From the NCBI RefSeq assembly GCF_900564155.1, contig NZ_LS999839.1, positions 1,795,097 through 1,859,096 of the forward strand: a DNA stretch of 64,000 nucleotides, read 5' to 3'. The position numbers and the translations under genes are program-made. The notes beneath the pieces were generated by a model. The model was not told where the DNA came from. It was given only the letters and a program-made list of their open reading frames with translations, and ran no database searches. This DNA comes from Pedobacter schmidteae (GTDB lineage: Bacteria; Bacteroidota; Bacteroidia; Sphingobacteriales; Sphingobacteriaceae). Shown in pieces: positions 17,075 through 27,100 of this stretch. Position 1 is the stretch's first letter, and the number at the start of each line of letters is the position of its first letter.

Positions 17075-17512
17075 ATGCTGTCAAAGAAAACGAAATATGC
17101 AATAAAGGCACTGGTTGCTCTTGGCAAGAATAGAGAAAATCCTCCTATGCAAATAGTGAGGCTGGCAGAGCAGGAAATGATACCCCGGAAATTTCTGGAG
17201 CAGATTCTGCTGGATATGCGAAACGCAGGCTATTTATATAGTAAGAAGGGTGCAGGAGGTGGATATAGCCTGAATAAGGATCCGAATGATATTTATCTGG
17301 CCGATATACTGCGTATAACTGATGGCCCTATAGCTATGGTGCCCTGCGCCAGTTTGAAGTTTTACCGTAAATGTGACGAATGCCACGATGAAGTTACCTG
17401 CGGCATCAGGAAAACATTTATTGATGTAAGAGATGCCACTTTAAAGGTACTTGCACAGACTTCCATTGCTGATGTAATTGCCAGAGAAAGTGACGAAACG
17501 CTGATGAAGTAA
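17075..17512 (+). CDS. Rrf2-family transcriptional regulator
   Basis: A 145-residue DNA-binding protein. MLSKKTKYAIKALVALGKN with the winged helix (LAEQEMIPRKFLEQILLDM.. GYLYSKKGAGGGY) is the Rrf2 signature. Three or more cysteines in 'PCASLKFYRKCDECHDEVTC' (within residues ~89-110) match the loop that ligates an Fe-S cluster in IscR/NsrR/RsrR-type members, so it may sense Fe-S status or redox stress. I start at 17075, not 17021, because Rrf2 proteins begin with this MLSKK motif. The array of TGTGAA hexamers lies 80-180 bp upstream. Confidence 0.9.
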   Translation: MLSKKTKYAIKALVALGKNRENPPMQIVRLAEQEMIPRKFLEQILLDMRNAGYLYSKKGAGGGYSLNKDPNDIYLADILRITDGPIAMVPCASLKFYRKCDECHDEVTCGIRKTFIDVRDATLKVLAQTSIADVIARESDETLMK

Positions 17513-17530
17513 TTTATTTTTTACAAATGT

Positions 17531-17555
17531 AAGCCAGGCTATGCCTGGCTTTTTT
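17531..17555 (+). terminator. Rho-independent terminator after the Rrf2 gene
   Basis: AAGCCAGGC (17531-17539) pairs with GCCTGGCTT (17543-17551) around a TAT loop, followed by a T run to 17555. It overlaps the extra 5' codons of the longest possible S8 peptidase frame, which supports the later start chosen for that gene. Confidence 0.85.
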
Positions 17556-17608
17556 GTTTCTGGTGATATTGACTTATATGGGGTTATACTGATGGTTTTT
17601 ATTTTAAT

Positions 17609-17616
17609 TAACTTTG
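17609..17616 (+). promoter_or_regulatory. TAnnTTTG -7 element of the S8 peptidase gene
   Basis: TAACTTTG fully matches TAnnTTTG and lies 17 bp before the ATG at 17634, giving a leader of roughly 10 bases. No clear -33 element was seen. Confidence 0.55.
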
Positions 17617-17633
17617 AACAAAATTTGAAAACT

Positions 17634-19226
17634 ATGAATATGAAGAACGTAAATTTTTTCGATCGCGGGAGATGGTGTGTGGCTTTGCTTGCGGTTATGC
17701 CTTTTGCATCCTTTGCACAGAAGCCTAATTGGCAGAACCTGGATTTGAAAGCAGATTCTACATTTGGTATCAGTACCGAAAAAGCCTATAATGAATTGTT
17801 AAAAGGAAAAAAGTCGAAAACTGTTATTGTTGCCGTTCTGGATGGTGGGGTTGATGTTGAACATGAAGATTTAAAACCCCTGGTTTGGTTAAATAAAAAA
17901 GAAAAGGCAGGCAATGGTAAAGATGACGATAAAAACGGTTACATCGATGATATTCATGGATGGAACTTTCTGGGATCGTCAAAAGGTTCTGTAAACTATG
18001 AAACTTTAGAGTTAACCCGTCTGGTAAGAAGAGACAATCAGAAATTTGCAAATGCCGATGCCACTTCGGTAAAAGCAAATGAATTAGCTGCTTTTGAAGC
18101 ATATCAAAAAAATAAAGCAGAGCTTGATCAGGAACTTGCCGAAGCTAAAATGGGCTACGAGCGTTTTTCGGGAATTAAGAATGCCATTGATGCTGTAGTG
18201 AAAAAAATTGGTAAGGAAAATCCTACACGTGAAGATTTCCAGGCGTTTAAACCGGCTGACGATATGGAAACCAATATTCAGCGGATTATGGTGGCACAAT
18301 TGAAAAACAACAGCTTTAATGATTTCTACAATAGCCAGATTGTACCTGCTTTTGACCATTATAAAAACCAGGTAGAATATAACCTGAATGTGGATTATAA
18401 TCCACGTGACATTGTAGGCGATGATCCGAACAACAGTAAAGAGCGTTTTTATGGCAATAATGATGTGGCCGGACCCGATGCCAGACATGGTTCGCATGTG
18501 GCCGGAATCATCGGTGCGGTTCGTACAAATGACCTGGGCATTAAAGGCGTTGCCGATAATGTAGTGATTATGGGCGTTAGATGTACACCTAATGGCGATG
18601 AGCGTGATAAAGATGTGGCCAACTCTATTCGTTACGCAGTTGATAATGGAGCTAAAGTGATCAATATGAGTTTTGGTAAATCATTCTCATGGGATAAAGC
18701 CATAGTTGACGAGGCCGTTAAATATGCAGTTGCTAAAGATGTGTTGCTGGTGCATGCTGCCGGTAATGACAACAAAGATCTTGAGGTAGAAGCCAATTTC
18801 CCTAGTCCGGAATACGTAGGCGGAGGTAAGGCAGCTAGCTGGATTACCGTTGGCGCCTCAGCATGGACAAATGACGAAAATATTAAAGCTAATTTTTCTA
18901 ACTACGGTAAAACGAAGGTGGATGTTTTTGCACCTGGTGTTGACATCAATTCAACAGTTCCGGGATCAAAATATGAAAAATTAAGCGGTACAAGTATGGC
19001 TTCACCGGTAGTAGCGGGTTTGGCCGGTCTGATCCGTTCTTATTATCCAAAATTGACCGCGTTGCAGGTAAAAGACATTATTCTTAAATCTGTGGTTAAG
19101 GTAAACCAGTCTGTAAAAATTAAAACAGAAACAGATACTAAAACGGTTCCGTTTGCTGATTTATGTGTTACAGGTGGCATCGTAAATGCTTACGATGCGT
19201 TGAAACTGGCAGCCGAATATAAGTAA
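17634..19226 (+). CDS. Secreted S8-family serine peptidase (subtilase)
   Basis: A 530-residue exported subtilisin-like protease. The signal peptide ends near 'MPFASFAQ' (cleavage about residue 29). The catalytic triad is visible: Asp70 in 'VAVLDGGVD', His in 'ARHGSHVAG' and Ser in 'LSGTSMASPVVAG'. A ~170-residue helical insertion (EAYQKNKAELDQ...) separates the Asp and His blocks, which is common in Bacteroidetes S8 proteins. There is no T9SS tail, so it is probably periplasmic or released. The longest frame begins at 17541, but that start lies inside the rrf2 terminator; I use the ATG at 17634 (another is at 17640). Confidence 0.92.
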   Translation: MNMKNVNFFDRGRWCVALLAVMPFASFAQKPNWQNLDLKADSTFGISTEKAYNELLKGKKSKTVIVAVLDGGVDVEHEDLKPLVWLNKKEKAGNGKDDDKNGYIDDIHGWNFLGSSKGSVNYETLELTRLVRRDNQKFANADATSVKANELAAFEAYQKNKAELDQELAEAKMGYERFSGIKNAIDAVVKKIGKENPTREDFQAFKPADDMETNIQRIMVAQLKNNSFNDFYNSQIVPAFDHYKNQVEYNLNVDYNPRDIVGDDPNNSKERFYGNNDVAGPDARHGSHVAGIIGAVRTNDLGIKGVADNVVIMGVRCTPNGDERDKDVANSIRYAVDNGAKVINMSFGKSFSWDKAIVDEAVKYAVAKDVLLVHAAGNDNKDLEVEANFPSPEYVGGGKAASWITVGASAWTNDENIKANFSNYGKTKVDVFAPGVDINSTVPGSKYEKLSGTSMASPVVAGLAGLIRSYYPKLTALQVKDIILKSVVKVNQSVKIKTETDTKTVPFADLCVTGGIVNAYDALKLAAEYK

Positions 19227-19244
19227 TAAGGAGTAGAATAGTTT

Positions 19245-19283
19245 AAAATAAGGGGCAATCCAATACGGATTGCCCCTTATTTT
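19245..19283. terminator. Bidirectional terminator between the S8 peptidase and STAND NTPase genes
   Basis: A perfect 17-bp stem (19245-19261 with 19267-19283) surrounds the loop AATAC. The core is AGGGGCAATCC/GGATTGCCCCT, flanked by A and T tracts on both sides, so it can serve both convergent genes. Confidence 0.92.
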
Positions 19284-19300
19284 ATGTCCTAATTTATATC

Positions 19301-21844
19301 TTAGCGCTGTTTGAACTCGCTGAACTCCCTGGGCAGGGCAAACATCTTGCTCGAAATATGGTTTTCCTCCATAAAACAAAGCCGTTCGTACTTGTATTCA
19401 TTTACCTTGATAATGTTGTTCAGCTCTGAATAAATAGCAATTACCAGGTTGTACATCATCAGGCAATTCAGGTTCAGGTGATTTCTTTTGAAAAGATGTA
19501 TACATTCATCGCAGTAATCGCATGCCAATTCATAATGGCCTTGGTTTTTAAGCTGGTAAGCCCGCGTCATTTTTAGAATAGAAGAAGCGTACTGCGTAAT
19601 TTTGAACCGGTCATTGTTGTCGTGAAAATAATTGAGCACTTTTTCCAGCTGATCTGTTTTCGGACCAGGGTTTATTCTTGAAAGAGATAAGGCCATCAGG
19701 TTCATCATAAATATGGTGAAAGCCGATCGTTTTGAAAATTCTTTGGGATGAAGCTTGATGATGGTTTCAATAATTTTTATGGTTCCTTCGTCCGATCCAT
19801 AGAATAAATTTAACATGATCACCAGCAAATACGTAACACCCTGTTTGGTATTTAACGGAGCCTGACCGGTTAGAAAAGGATATTGAAGCTCTTCTATTTG
19901 TGTGATCAGCGGATTTCCCGCAATTTCTTTGTTAGTAATTTTAGAATGAACCAGTTGCAGGATCTCATAAGGTGAAACATCCCATCCGGAACTGTCCAGA
20001 TAATCTAATTGTTCCATCCTTGCGCTTACTTTTTTCTCATCCAAACTCAACATGTCCATCACTGCCAGCAAGGCGTGGTAAACCAAAGTATGTTCGTCTG
20101 TGTCAGAAATGTCAATAAGTACTTCTATGGCTTCTTTGTAAGAGGGGTCTACAAAATCAAAGTAGATCATTTCTTCAATCAGCTGTTCATGAAGTTTATG
20201 CTCCCGAAGTAGGTATGGCGTATCGGCACTATATCTCGACCTGTATTTTAAGTTCTCTGCAATAAAAAGGATCAGATAATTGTGCTCAAAATGATTCAGC
20301 GGTAAATCGAATATAGCATTCAGGGCTTTTAAGTCGCCAATTCTGATGATAAAACGGATGGTCCACTGCAGCAATTGAAAACGAACGGTTTCATTTTCAT
20401 ATTCTTTTTGTATGTGCTGAAAAAATGCCTTGTCTACTTGCAGATGGAACATCTCAAGTAATTCGATAAAGAGGAAGTATTCAAAAATATGCGGATGTAT
20501 AAAGCGGACAAACTCGCGGGGATGATAATCTTCATATCGCTTTTCTTCCATAATTATCCCATCGGAAAGCAATTCCATATAGGCATTTTTGAATGCCGAT
20601 AGCTCGGCAATCAGGTTGTCCTTTGGAACAGCTTCGCCCATGCAGCCATAATTTGTCAGCTGAATGATCTTTTTCAGGAACAGGATCTTTTCTGTGTAGT
20701 AATTTGAACGGTAGATGTTTTCCTGGATAAATCTTGAAATCAGTTCGTGAAAAGTGATGTTGGTAGAGTAGTTAAAAGAAGGATCCTCTTCCCGTAACTG
20801 GTAATACAATTGGATATGAAAAGGAAACTTTAACTGCGCCTTAAGTTTTGGATTGATTTGGCGGGAGTTGGGGCCGTCTATATTGGCAACAATAAGGTCA
20901 ACCTCTTTTTCTGTAAGCGGTGGGACATTAGAAACTTCATTGGTATTGAAGTAATTTCCCGGGAACCATTTGGTTCTTAAATAGGCCGAATGTCTGATCA
21001 GATCATAAAAACGGAGCCAGCTGGTCGATCGCATGCTCATGACCAGTTTAACCGAATCTGTATTTTCTATGGAACAAATAAAATTGATGATGCTGTCGAA
21101 CAGTTGTTTCTTTAGTTCTTTTTTAAGCGTAAGTTCCGAAAAACCATCCAGGATGATTACAAACTTCCCTTTTGTCTGCTGATAGTTCTGATGAATATAG
21201 CTCAGCAGGCTCTCTTTTTTTGGAATGTTGAGCAGTGTTTTTAACTGATCCTCAAAATTAAGTGAAGGATGGTCCGCATTAAAAAACGTGTAGGCCTGTA
21301 AAAACAAAATGGCGGAGTCTTTATATCCAGGGGCAGTATTGTTGATAAACTTTTCGGCAAGGTGACTCAGCAGAATTGTTTTTCCGTATCCTGGTTGGGA
21401 AATAAAAGTGGTAAAGCTATGATCACTTTTGAAGAATTCATCAAAATCATGTTCGGCAAATTTCCGGCTGATGGTCATCTGATAAGGCATGCCCGACCGG
21501 TTTTTAATCCCTTTCAGGGTAAAATCAGTGATTTTAACAACCTTTTGCTTTACCTCAGACCAGTTGGTTGGAATGTTGTTATTGATTTGCATTGCTGCAG
21601 GCCAACTGTCGATACTTTCGCCACTCACATATTCAGATAGGGTGGTAATGGTGAATTTTGAAAAGTTGTGTTTGACCATTGCAAAGCCAAACAATCGCTT
21701 AATCGTCGTTTCACTAACGTTCTTATTTAATGTTTTGCTGATTTCAATCGATATCCTTTTACAATCAGCCGGAGTAATTGTCCTAATTCCTGTTTTGATT
21801 AGGATTAAACCTTTGAGTTCATTTAAGATAGATATTTCATCCAT
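19301..21844 (-). CDS. STAND/NACHT-like P-loop NTPase with N-terminal HTH-like domain
   Basis: An 847-residue protein with no signal or membrane segment. Residues 1-85 form a helical domain (ISIEISKTLNKNVSETTIKR, then LFGF, then 'ITTLSEYV') like the DNA-binding-type module often fused to regulators in Bacteroidetes. The NTPase core follows: a P-loop 'SQPGYGKTILL' (149-159; the usual first Gly is Ser), Walker B 'FVIILDGF' (228-235) and a sensor-like Arg in 'LVMSMRSTSW'. From ~350 to the end it is all-helical, probably a TPR/HEAT-type sensor or oligomerisation array. STAND proteins switch on by nucleotide-driven oligomerisation. Related NACHT proteins act in phage defence (Avs, bNACHT), others in regulation. 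No effector domain such as a nuclease or TIR is recognisable, and the gene stands alone. Confidence 0.75.
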   Translation of the reverse strand: MDEISILNELKGLILIKTGIRTITPADCKRISIEISKTLNKNVSETTIKRLFGFAMVKHNFSKFTITTLSEYVSGESIDSWPAAMQINNNIPTNWSEVKQKVVKITDFTLKGIKNRSGMPYQMTISRKFAEHDFDEFFKSDHSFTTFISQPGYGKTILLSHLAEKFINNTAPGYKDSAILFLQAYTFFNADHPSLNFEDQLKTLLNIPKKESLLSYIHQNYQQTKGKFVIILDGFSELTLKKELKKQLFDSIINFICSIENTDSVKLVMSMRSTSWLRFYDLIRHSAYLRTKWFPGNYFNTNEVSNVPPLTEKEVDLIVANIDGPNSRQINPKLKAQLKFPFHIQLYYQLREEDPSFNYSTNITFHELISRFIQENIYRSNYYTEKILFLKKIIQLTNYGCMGEAVPKDNLIAELSAFKNAYMELLSDGIIMEEKRYEDYHPREFVRFIHPHIFEYFLFIELLEMFHLQVDKAFFQHIQKEYENETVRFQLLQWTIRFIIRIGDLKALNAIFDLPLNHFEHNYLILFIAENLKYRSRYSADTPYLLREHKLHEQLIEEMIYFDFVDPSYKEAIEVLIDISDTDEHTLVYHALLAVMDMLSLDEKKVSARMEQLDYLDSSGWDVSPYEILQLVHSKITNKEIAGNPLITQIEELQYPFLTGQAPLNTKQGVTYLLVIMLNLFYGSDEGTIKIIETIIKLHPKEFSKRSAFTIFMMNLMALSLSRINPGPKTDQLEKVLNYFHDNNDRFKITQYASSILKMTRAYQLKNQGHYELACDYCDECIHLFKRNHLNLNCLMMYNLVIAIYSELNNIIKVNEYKYERLCFMEENHISSKMFALPREFSEFKQR

Positions 21845-22146
21845 ACACCTTTATAAGTGAGCGTTAAAAAATTCAACTAAACGAATATAATGCTTTAATA
21901 AGAATAATGAACGGCGATTATTTGTAGCCAAAATGAATAAAAAAGATAAGAAAGAGGCAAAAACCTATCTAACAGGTGTTTAATGGTGGTTGTGGAGGTT
22001 AACGTCTTTTGGTTGGCGTCAATAATGAACAAAATGAACAGATTTAGACCTGTTGCGCCCTCTTAATGAACAATTCGAACAAAGGATGAGATCGAATCTA
22101 TGCCTAAAATTGTAGCATTAAATATGCTAATCTCAATCACTCTCCT
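21845..22146. promoter_or_regulatory. 302-bp divergent control region between the STAND NTPase and giant adhesin
   Basis: No gene is seen. ATGAAC occurs four times (21907, 22025, 22034, 22066). AACAGGT at 21971-21977 and ACCTGTT at 22048-22054 are inverted. TAGCAT-TAAAT-ATGCTA (22113-22129) is a 17-bp dyad ending 17 bp before the adhesin ATG. No full TAnnTTTG element was found on either strand, so promoters are unassigned. Confidence 0.4.
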
Positions 22147-24177
22147 ATGAAAAGGACATCTACCTTGCTCGAATTGTTTAAAAAGTACCTTCTTCTTCTC
22201 GGTTTAATAAGTATAACGTTCGCAAGTTCAAAATCGTATGGACAAGCCAGGGTTTATGCGAACGATGTAGTCGCAAGCCCTAACGCCATGTCTTCTCTTT
22301 TAGGCTGCGGTCCCCTTGGACTTGGTGCGTGTTACAATACCATTACTGTAGCCGATCCCAACAATGCGAAAACGAATGACAACTCAACTTTTGCAAGGGT
22401 ATCTTCAAGTGCCGGACTTGCACTTGGTATTGCTGCTTACCAGGGAGAGCTGGAACTGAAGTTTCCGGGCACTGTTCCTGCTGGCGAAACTTCTTATATC
22501 CGGATCAATGTTAACAATCCCGATCTTTTAAATACCTTGCTTGGCGGTAATCTAGGCAATGTATTGACCAATGTTGTGGGCTCTGTGGCATTGGGTAACC
22601 GATATTTTGAGGCCGGTGCCCGTATGGGAACAGGAAGTGGGAACAATGTCTTATCAGGAAATAGCTCTACACCTTTTGCTACCGAAAATATTAAAATCAT
22701 TAAAGATGCAAACGGATACTTTTATATTGCCATAACACCTCAACAGGCCTACGACAGGGTATATGTAAAAGATTTTACCAATGCTTTGCTGGGCCTGGGC
22801 GCATCAAGTTATACTGATGTTTATTATGCTTTTTATGGAAGTGGGGTAGACCCATGTGCACAGGGATTTGCCACCTCGTATGAGGGGACAGGCTTAACAG
22901 TTGATTTACTGGGTTTAGGAAAGGCCGGTGTAACCGATATGGAAAGGGCTATTGATGCCGATCCAAATAATTTCTCCCAAATCAGTCTGGGCGCATTGGG
23001 TGTGGCTGGTACCATAAGCCAGAATATCTATTTTGAAACGTTATCCAAATCAACAGATGAATTTAATGTAAAAATTCAGGCTGCGCCGGCATTGTTAAAT
23101 GCAGGGTTGGTCAATAATGTAACACTTACTGCTTACAATGGGGCTACGCCGGTTTATGAAGGAACGCTTGGAACTGTCCTGGATCTTGACCTGCTGGGTT
23201 TATTAAATACCGGACAGCCGGTTGCGGTTCCCTTTGCCCCTGGGGTGCCTTTTGACAGGGTCAAGATAACCCTTTCTTCTTTGTTAAACCTGAGTTTAAC
23301 ACAAACCTTTAATCTATATTCTATTACACGATCGGCGGCGCGGCCAACATTTGTAGCGCCGGCATCCAATGCGGTTACTGTATGTTATAATTCTACAGCC
23401 AGTTTAACTGCTACCACATTGCCGGCAAATGAACTGCGCTGGTATGATCAGTTGACGGGTGGAGCAGTTTTGGCCACCACGGCCTATAATGGTGCCTATA
23501 CAACAGGTCAGCTAACAGCCAATAAAACTTATTATGTGGCTGCCAGGACCATAGGTTGTACTGAAGAATCGGTGCGCGTACCTATAGTGGTCACCGTAAA
23601 TCCGATGGTCAACTTTGCTACGACGACCTTAAATAATGCCACAGTGGCTTCGGTTTACTTTAAACAGATTACGGCGGCTACGGGCGGAACCCCAGGCTTT
23701 ACTTACAGCCTGGCGCCGGCTAACGCACTTCCGGCAGGACTTAGTCTTTCTGCAGCAGGTGCCATTTCAGGTACGCCAAGTGTTGCTGGCGATTTTACAT
23801 TTTCTATTATCGCTACCGATACCAAAGGATGTACGGCTACTGCTGTGTTCAACCTAAAAGTAACAGATGCCCTGGCGATGGCCACAAAGGTATTGCCTAA
23901 TGGAATGGTTGGAACCGTTTATGTTACCCAGGTTATCCCTGCAGCAACAGGAGGAACAACTCCTTATACTTATGCGGTAAACAATACCACCTTGCCTCCG
24001 GGATTGACTTTTGATCCGGCTACAAGAGAAATAAAAGGTACACCGACAGCAAAAGGTACATTTAATATACCTGTAACGGCTACTGATGCAAATGGAAATA
24101 CAGTTACACAAAATTATTCCATTGTGGTTAGAGACCCGCTGGTATTGCCGGCACCACATTGGCAAATGGAACTGTAA
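22147..24177 (+). CDS. Giant T9SS adhesin, N-terminal part (ends early at a frameshift)
   Basis: 676 residues: a signal-like segment (residues ~1-33, ending 'SKSYGQA'), a ~165-residue beta module (nt ~22849-23345) that recurs three more times downstream, an Ig-like CHU_C-associated domain, then about 2.3 'putative Ig' (He_PIG) repeats with 'LPAGLSLSAAGAISGTP' and 'LPPGLTFDPATREIKGTP' signatures. The frame stops at 24177 in the middle of a repeat. The repeat pattern continues in the next frame after one missing G near 24151, so this is the 5' part of a gene running to 31568. Without the second part the product would lack a secretion tail. Confidence 0.8.
   Translation: MKRTSTLLELFKKYLLLLGLISITFASSKSYGQARVYANDVVASPNAMSSLLGCGPLGLGACYNTITVADPNNAKTNDNSTFARVSSSAGLALGIAAYQGELELKFPGTVPAGETSYIRINVNNPDLLNTLLGGNLGNVLTNVVGSVALGNRYFEAGARMGTGSGNNVLSGNSSTPFATENIKIIKDANGYFYIAITPQQAYDRVYVKDFTNALLGLGASSYTDVYYAFYGSGVDPCAQGFATSYEGTGLTVDLLGLGKAGVTDMERAIDADPNNFSQISLGALGVAGTISQNIYFETLSKSTDEFNVKIQAAPALLNAGLVNNVTLTAYNGATPVYEGTLGTVLDLDLLGLLNTGQPVAVPFAPGVPFDRVKITLSSLLNLSLTQTFNLYSITRSAARPTFVAPASNAVTVCYNSTASLTATTLPANELRWYDQLTGGAVLATTAYNGAYTTGQLTANKTYYVAARTIGCTEESVRVPIVVTVNPMVNFATTTLNNATVASVYFKQITAATGGTPGFTYSLAPANALPAGLSLSAAGAISGTPSVAGDFTFSIIATDTKGCTATAVFNLKVTDALAMATKVLPNGMVGTVYVTQVIPAATGGTTPYTYAVNNTTLPPGLTFDPATREIKGTPTAKGTFNIPVTATDANGNTVTQNYSIVVRDPLVLPAPHWQMEL
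24148..24161 (+). other. Apparent one-base deletion frameshift in the giant adhesin gene
   Basis: Around TTGCCGGCACC the upstream frame reads LP-APHW and stops. Adding one G (CCGG to CCGGG) would read LPGTTLANGTV, matching the LPGATLPNGLV boundary of a later repeat (about 24672). There is no homopolymer or classical slippery heptamer here. Confidence 0.8.
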
Positions 24178-27100
24178 ATGTTCCTTATCCAACACAAACT
24201 ATTCCATTGGCTACCGGTGGAAGCGGCAGTTATACCTATAGTGTGGTAAATACAGATCTTCCTCCGGGATTGGCATTTAATCCAGCTACCCGAGAAATTA
24301 CAGGTACACCAACACAGGCAGGTACTTATACCGTTCCTGTAAAGGTTACCGATACAGAAGGAAATACCATTACCACCAATTATGCCATAACGGTAAGAAA
24401 CCCATTGGTGTTGGCTACAAAAGCTTTGGCAGATGGGACTGTAGGTACTGTTTATGCCACTGAGACGATTCCTGCTGCAACAGGAGGAAATGGCCCTTAT
24501 GCCTATATAGGTACAAATTTGCCTCCGGGACTGACATTTAATCCGGCTACCCGCCAGATCTCAGGAACACCTACCCAGTCGGGTTCCTATAATGTAAGCG
24601 TGAAAGTAACTGATGCTGATGGTGCAACGGTAACACAGACTTACACTTTAAAAGTAAATGGAGAGCTGGTTTTGCCAGGTGCTACATTGCCAAACGGTTT
24701 GGTAGGTACCACTTATGCAACCCAGACTTTGCCAGCGGTAACCGGTGGTACCTCACCGTATACTTATACTGCTATTGGTCTACCTCCGGGACTTACCTTT
24801 ACACCGGCTACCCGGGAAATTAAAGGCACACCATTATCAGGCGGAACTTTTACTGTAACGGTTACGGCAAAAGATAGCAACGGACTAAGTACCTCTACCG
24901 ACTATAACCTGTTGGTAAATGTACCTGCGCCAACTGCCAATGCGGCCAGCACATGTAGCGGATCGGTAGCTACACTTTCGGTAACCAATGCACAACCGGG
25001 TGTTACCTATAACTGGTACGCTGCCACAGGTAATACGCCGGTATTTACGGGTACTACTTATACCACAGGAACTTTAACTACCAATACAACTTACTATGTA
25101 GAAGCAGTTTCGGGAACTGCGGTAAGCAGCAGGACACAGGTAAATGTGACTGTTAATGCTACTCCGGCCCCGGCTACTGTAGTTACGGCAAATGAAACCA
25201 TTAGTGCCGGGCAGTCGGCCACATTGGTTGTAAGTACCACTGCCGGTAATACCGTCAAATGGTATACACAGCCAACAGGAGGCGCTGCATTTTTTACCGG
25301 AACCAGCTATACCACGCCTGCTTTAAGTGCAACTACCACTTATTATGTAGAAACAGAAAATGCCACAGGTTGTGTCAGTGCAACCAGATCGGCAGTTAAA
25401 GTAACTGTAACCGCTGGACCGGTTAGTCCGAAGTGTAATGCCGCAGTAAATCAACAATCAGGTATCGAAGGAATTTGTGCCTTATGTTCAATAGAAAACC
25501 CGGGCAATTCAACCGATGCTGATCCGGATAACTTTACCAAAATCAATCTTGCTGTTGGTGTTGGATCGGCCGGTTATCAGCGTCTGATATTTGCTGCTCC
25601 GGGCGCTGCTACTGACAGTATTCGTTTGGATCTGGCTACTCCTGTGGGGCTTACCGATTTGGGTGTGCTGGGTGATATTACCATTACGGTAATGAATGGC
25701 AACACGGTAGTGGGTACCCCACATGCTTTAAATTCTTCTGTGCTTGATTTGAAATTGCTGAGCGGGAACCGCTTTAAAGCTACGCTTGTAGCGGGAGGGG
25801 TGTACGACCGTGTAGAGATCCGCTTTGGAGCCCTGGTCTCAGCTTTGAGCAATTTAAGTATTTATGGCGCTGAGGTTGTTTACCCTAATCCAACTGTAGC
25901 CAGTACCGGTCGCACCATCTGTTCAGGTAATGCAACTACCTTAAGTGCAGTGGCTAATGGTGGTACCAGTTTGAAATGGTATTCAGCTGCTTCCGGAGGT
26001 ACAGAGCTGGGAACTGGTGAGACTTTTAATACAGCAGGACCATTAACTGCAAATACTACTTTTTATATCGAAGTGAGCAAAGGCGGATGTGCCAATACGA
26101 ATAGAGTACCTGTTACAGTAACTGTAACCGCGGTGCCAGACGCTCCGGTATTGGCTTCGGCCAGTGCGGTTTGTGCAGGATCAGCAGGGGTATTGACTGT
26201 AAACAACCCTGTTTCGGGCGTAACTTACAAATGGTATACCGCTTCAACTGGTGGTACTTCGGTATTTGAAGGACCAGTATTTACAACAGGTCCACTAACA
26301 GCCTCAACTACTTATTTTGTAGAGGCTTCTAACGGAAGCTGTGTAAACTCAACCCGTACTTCGGCATTGGTTACGGTAAATCCGCTTCCGGCATTGCCAC
26401 AGGTACAAGCTTCGGCCACCACAGTAAGCCCTGGCCAAACGGCTATATTAAATGCTTCTTCAACAGAAAATAATATCATATTTAACTGGTACGATTCGGC
26501 AACCGCCACTACGCCATTACAAACAGGTCCTACCTATGTAACGGCTCCGTTAATGGCGGCTACAACCTATTACCTTGAAGCGGTTTCTTCAACTACAGGT
26601 TGTGCAGCTTCAAGCCGGGTACAAATTACCATCAATGTAGATAACGGTGGAGTACCTAATCCGGTACCTTGCGAGGCAGCAGTAAATGAGTCGAACGGCG
26701 TTGACGGCATCGGTTTACTAGCTGGGGTATTTAATCCGGGACTGGCTATTGACAATGATACCAAAACAGGATCATCATTGGTACTTCCGGTAGGTTTACT
26801 GGGTGGTTCAGTATACCAACGTGTTGGATTTAATGGTCTTTCTAACGTAGGAGATACGGTTCGTATCCAGTTGTCGGCTCCAGGTAAGTTGCTTTCGTTA
26901 AGTCTTTTATCTGGAATTACCCTTACCACTTATAATAATACTACAAGTAATAACGATGCGATGCAGCTGACCAATTCATTAATCAATCTGGAATTGATTA
27001 GTGGAAACAGCGCAGCATTGCTGACATTTGTCCCTACCAGTCCATTTGATAAAGTTGAGGTACGGCTGAACGCCGGTGTATTGTCGGCATTAACTACTGT

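Noticed and set aside
17634..21844. S8 protease and STAND NTPase as one protease-NTPase defence pair
   Set aside because: They are convergent, on opposite strands, separated by a strong bidirectional terminator, and the protease is exported while the NTPase is cytoplasmic.
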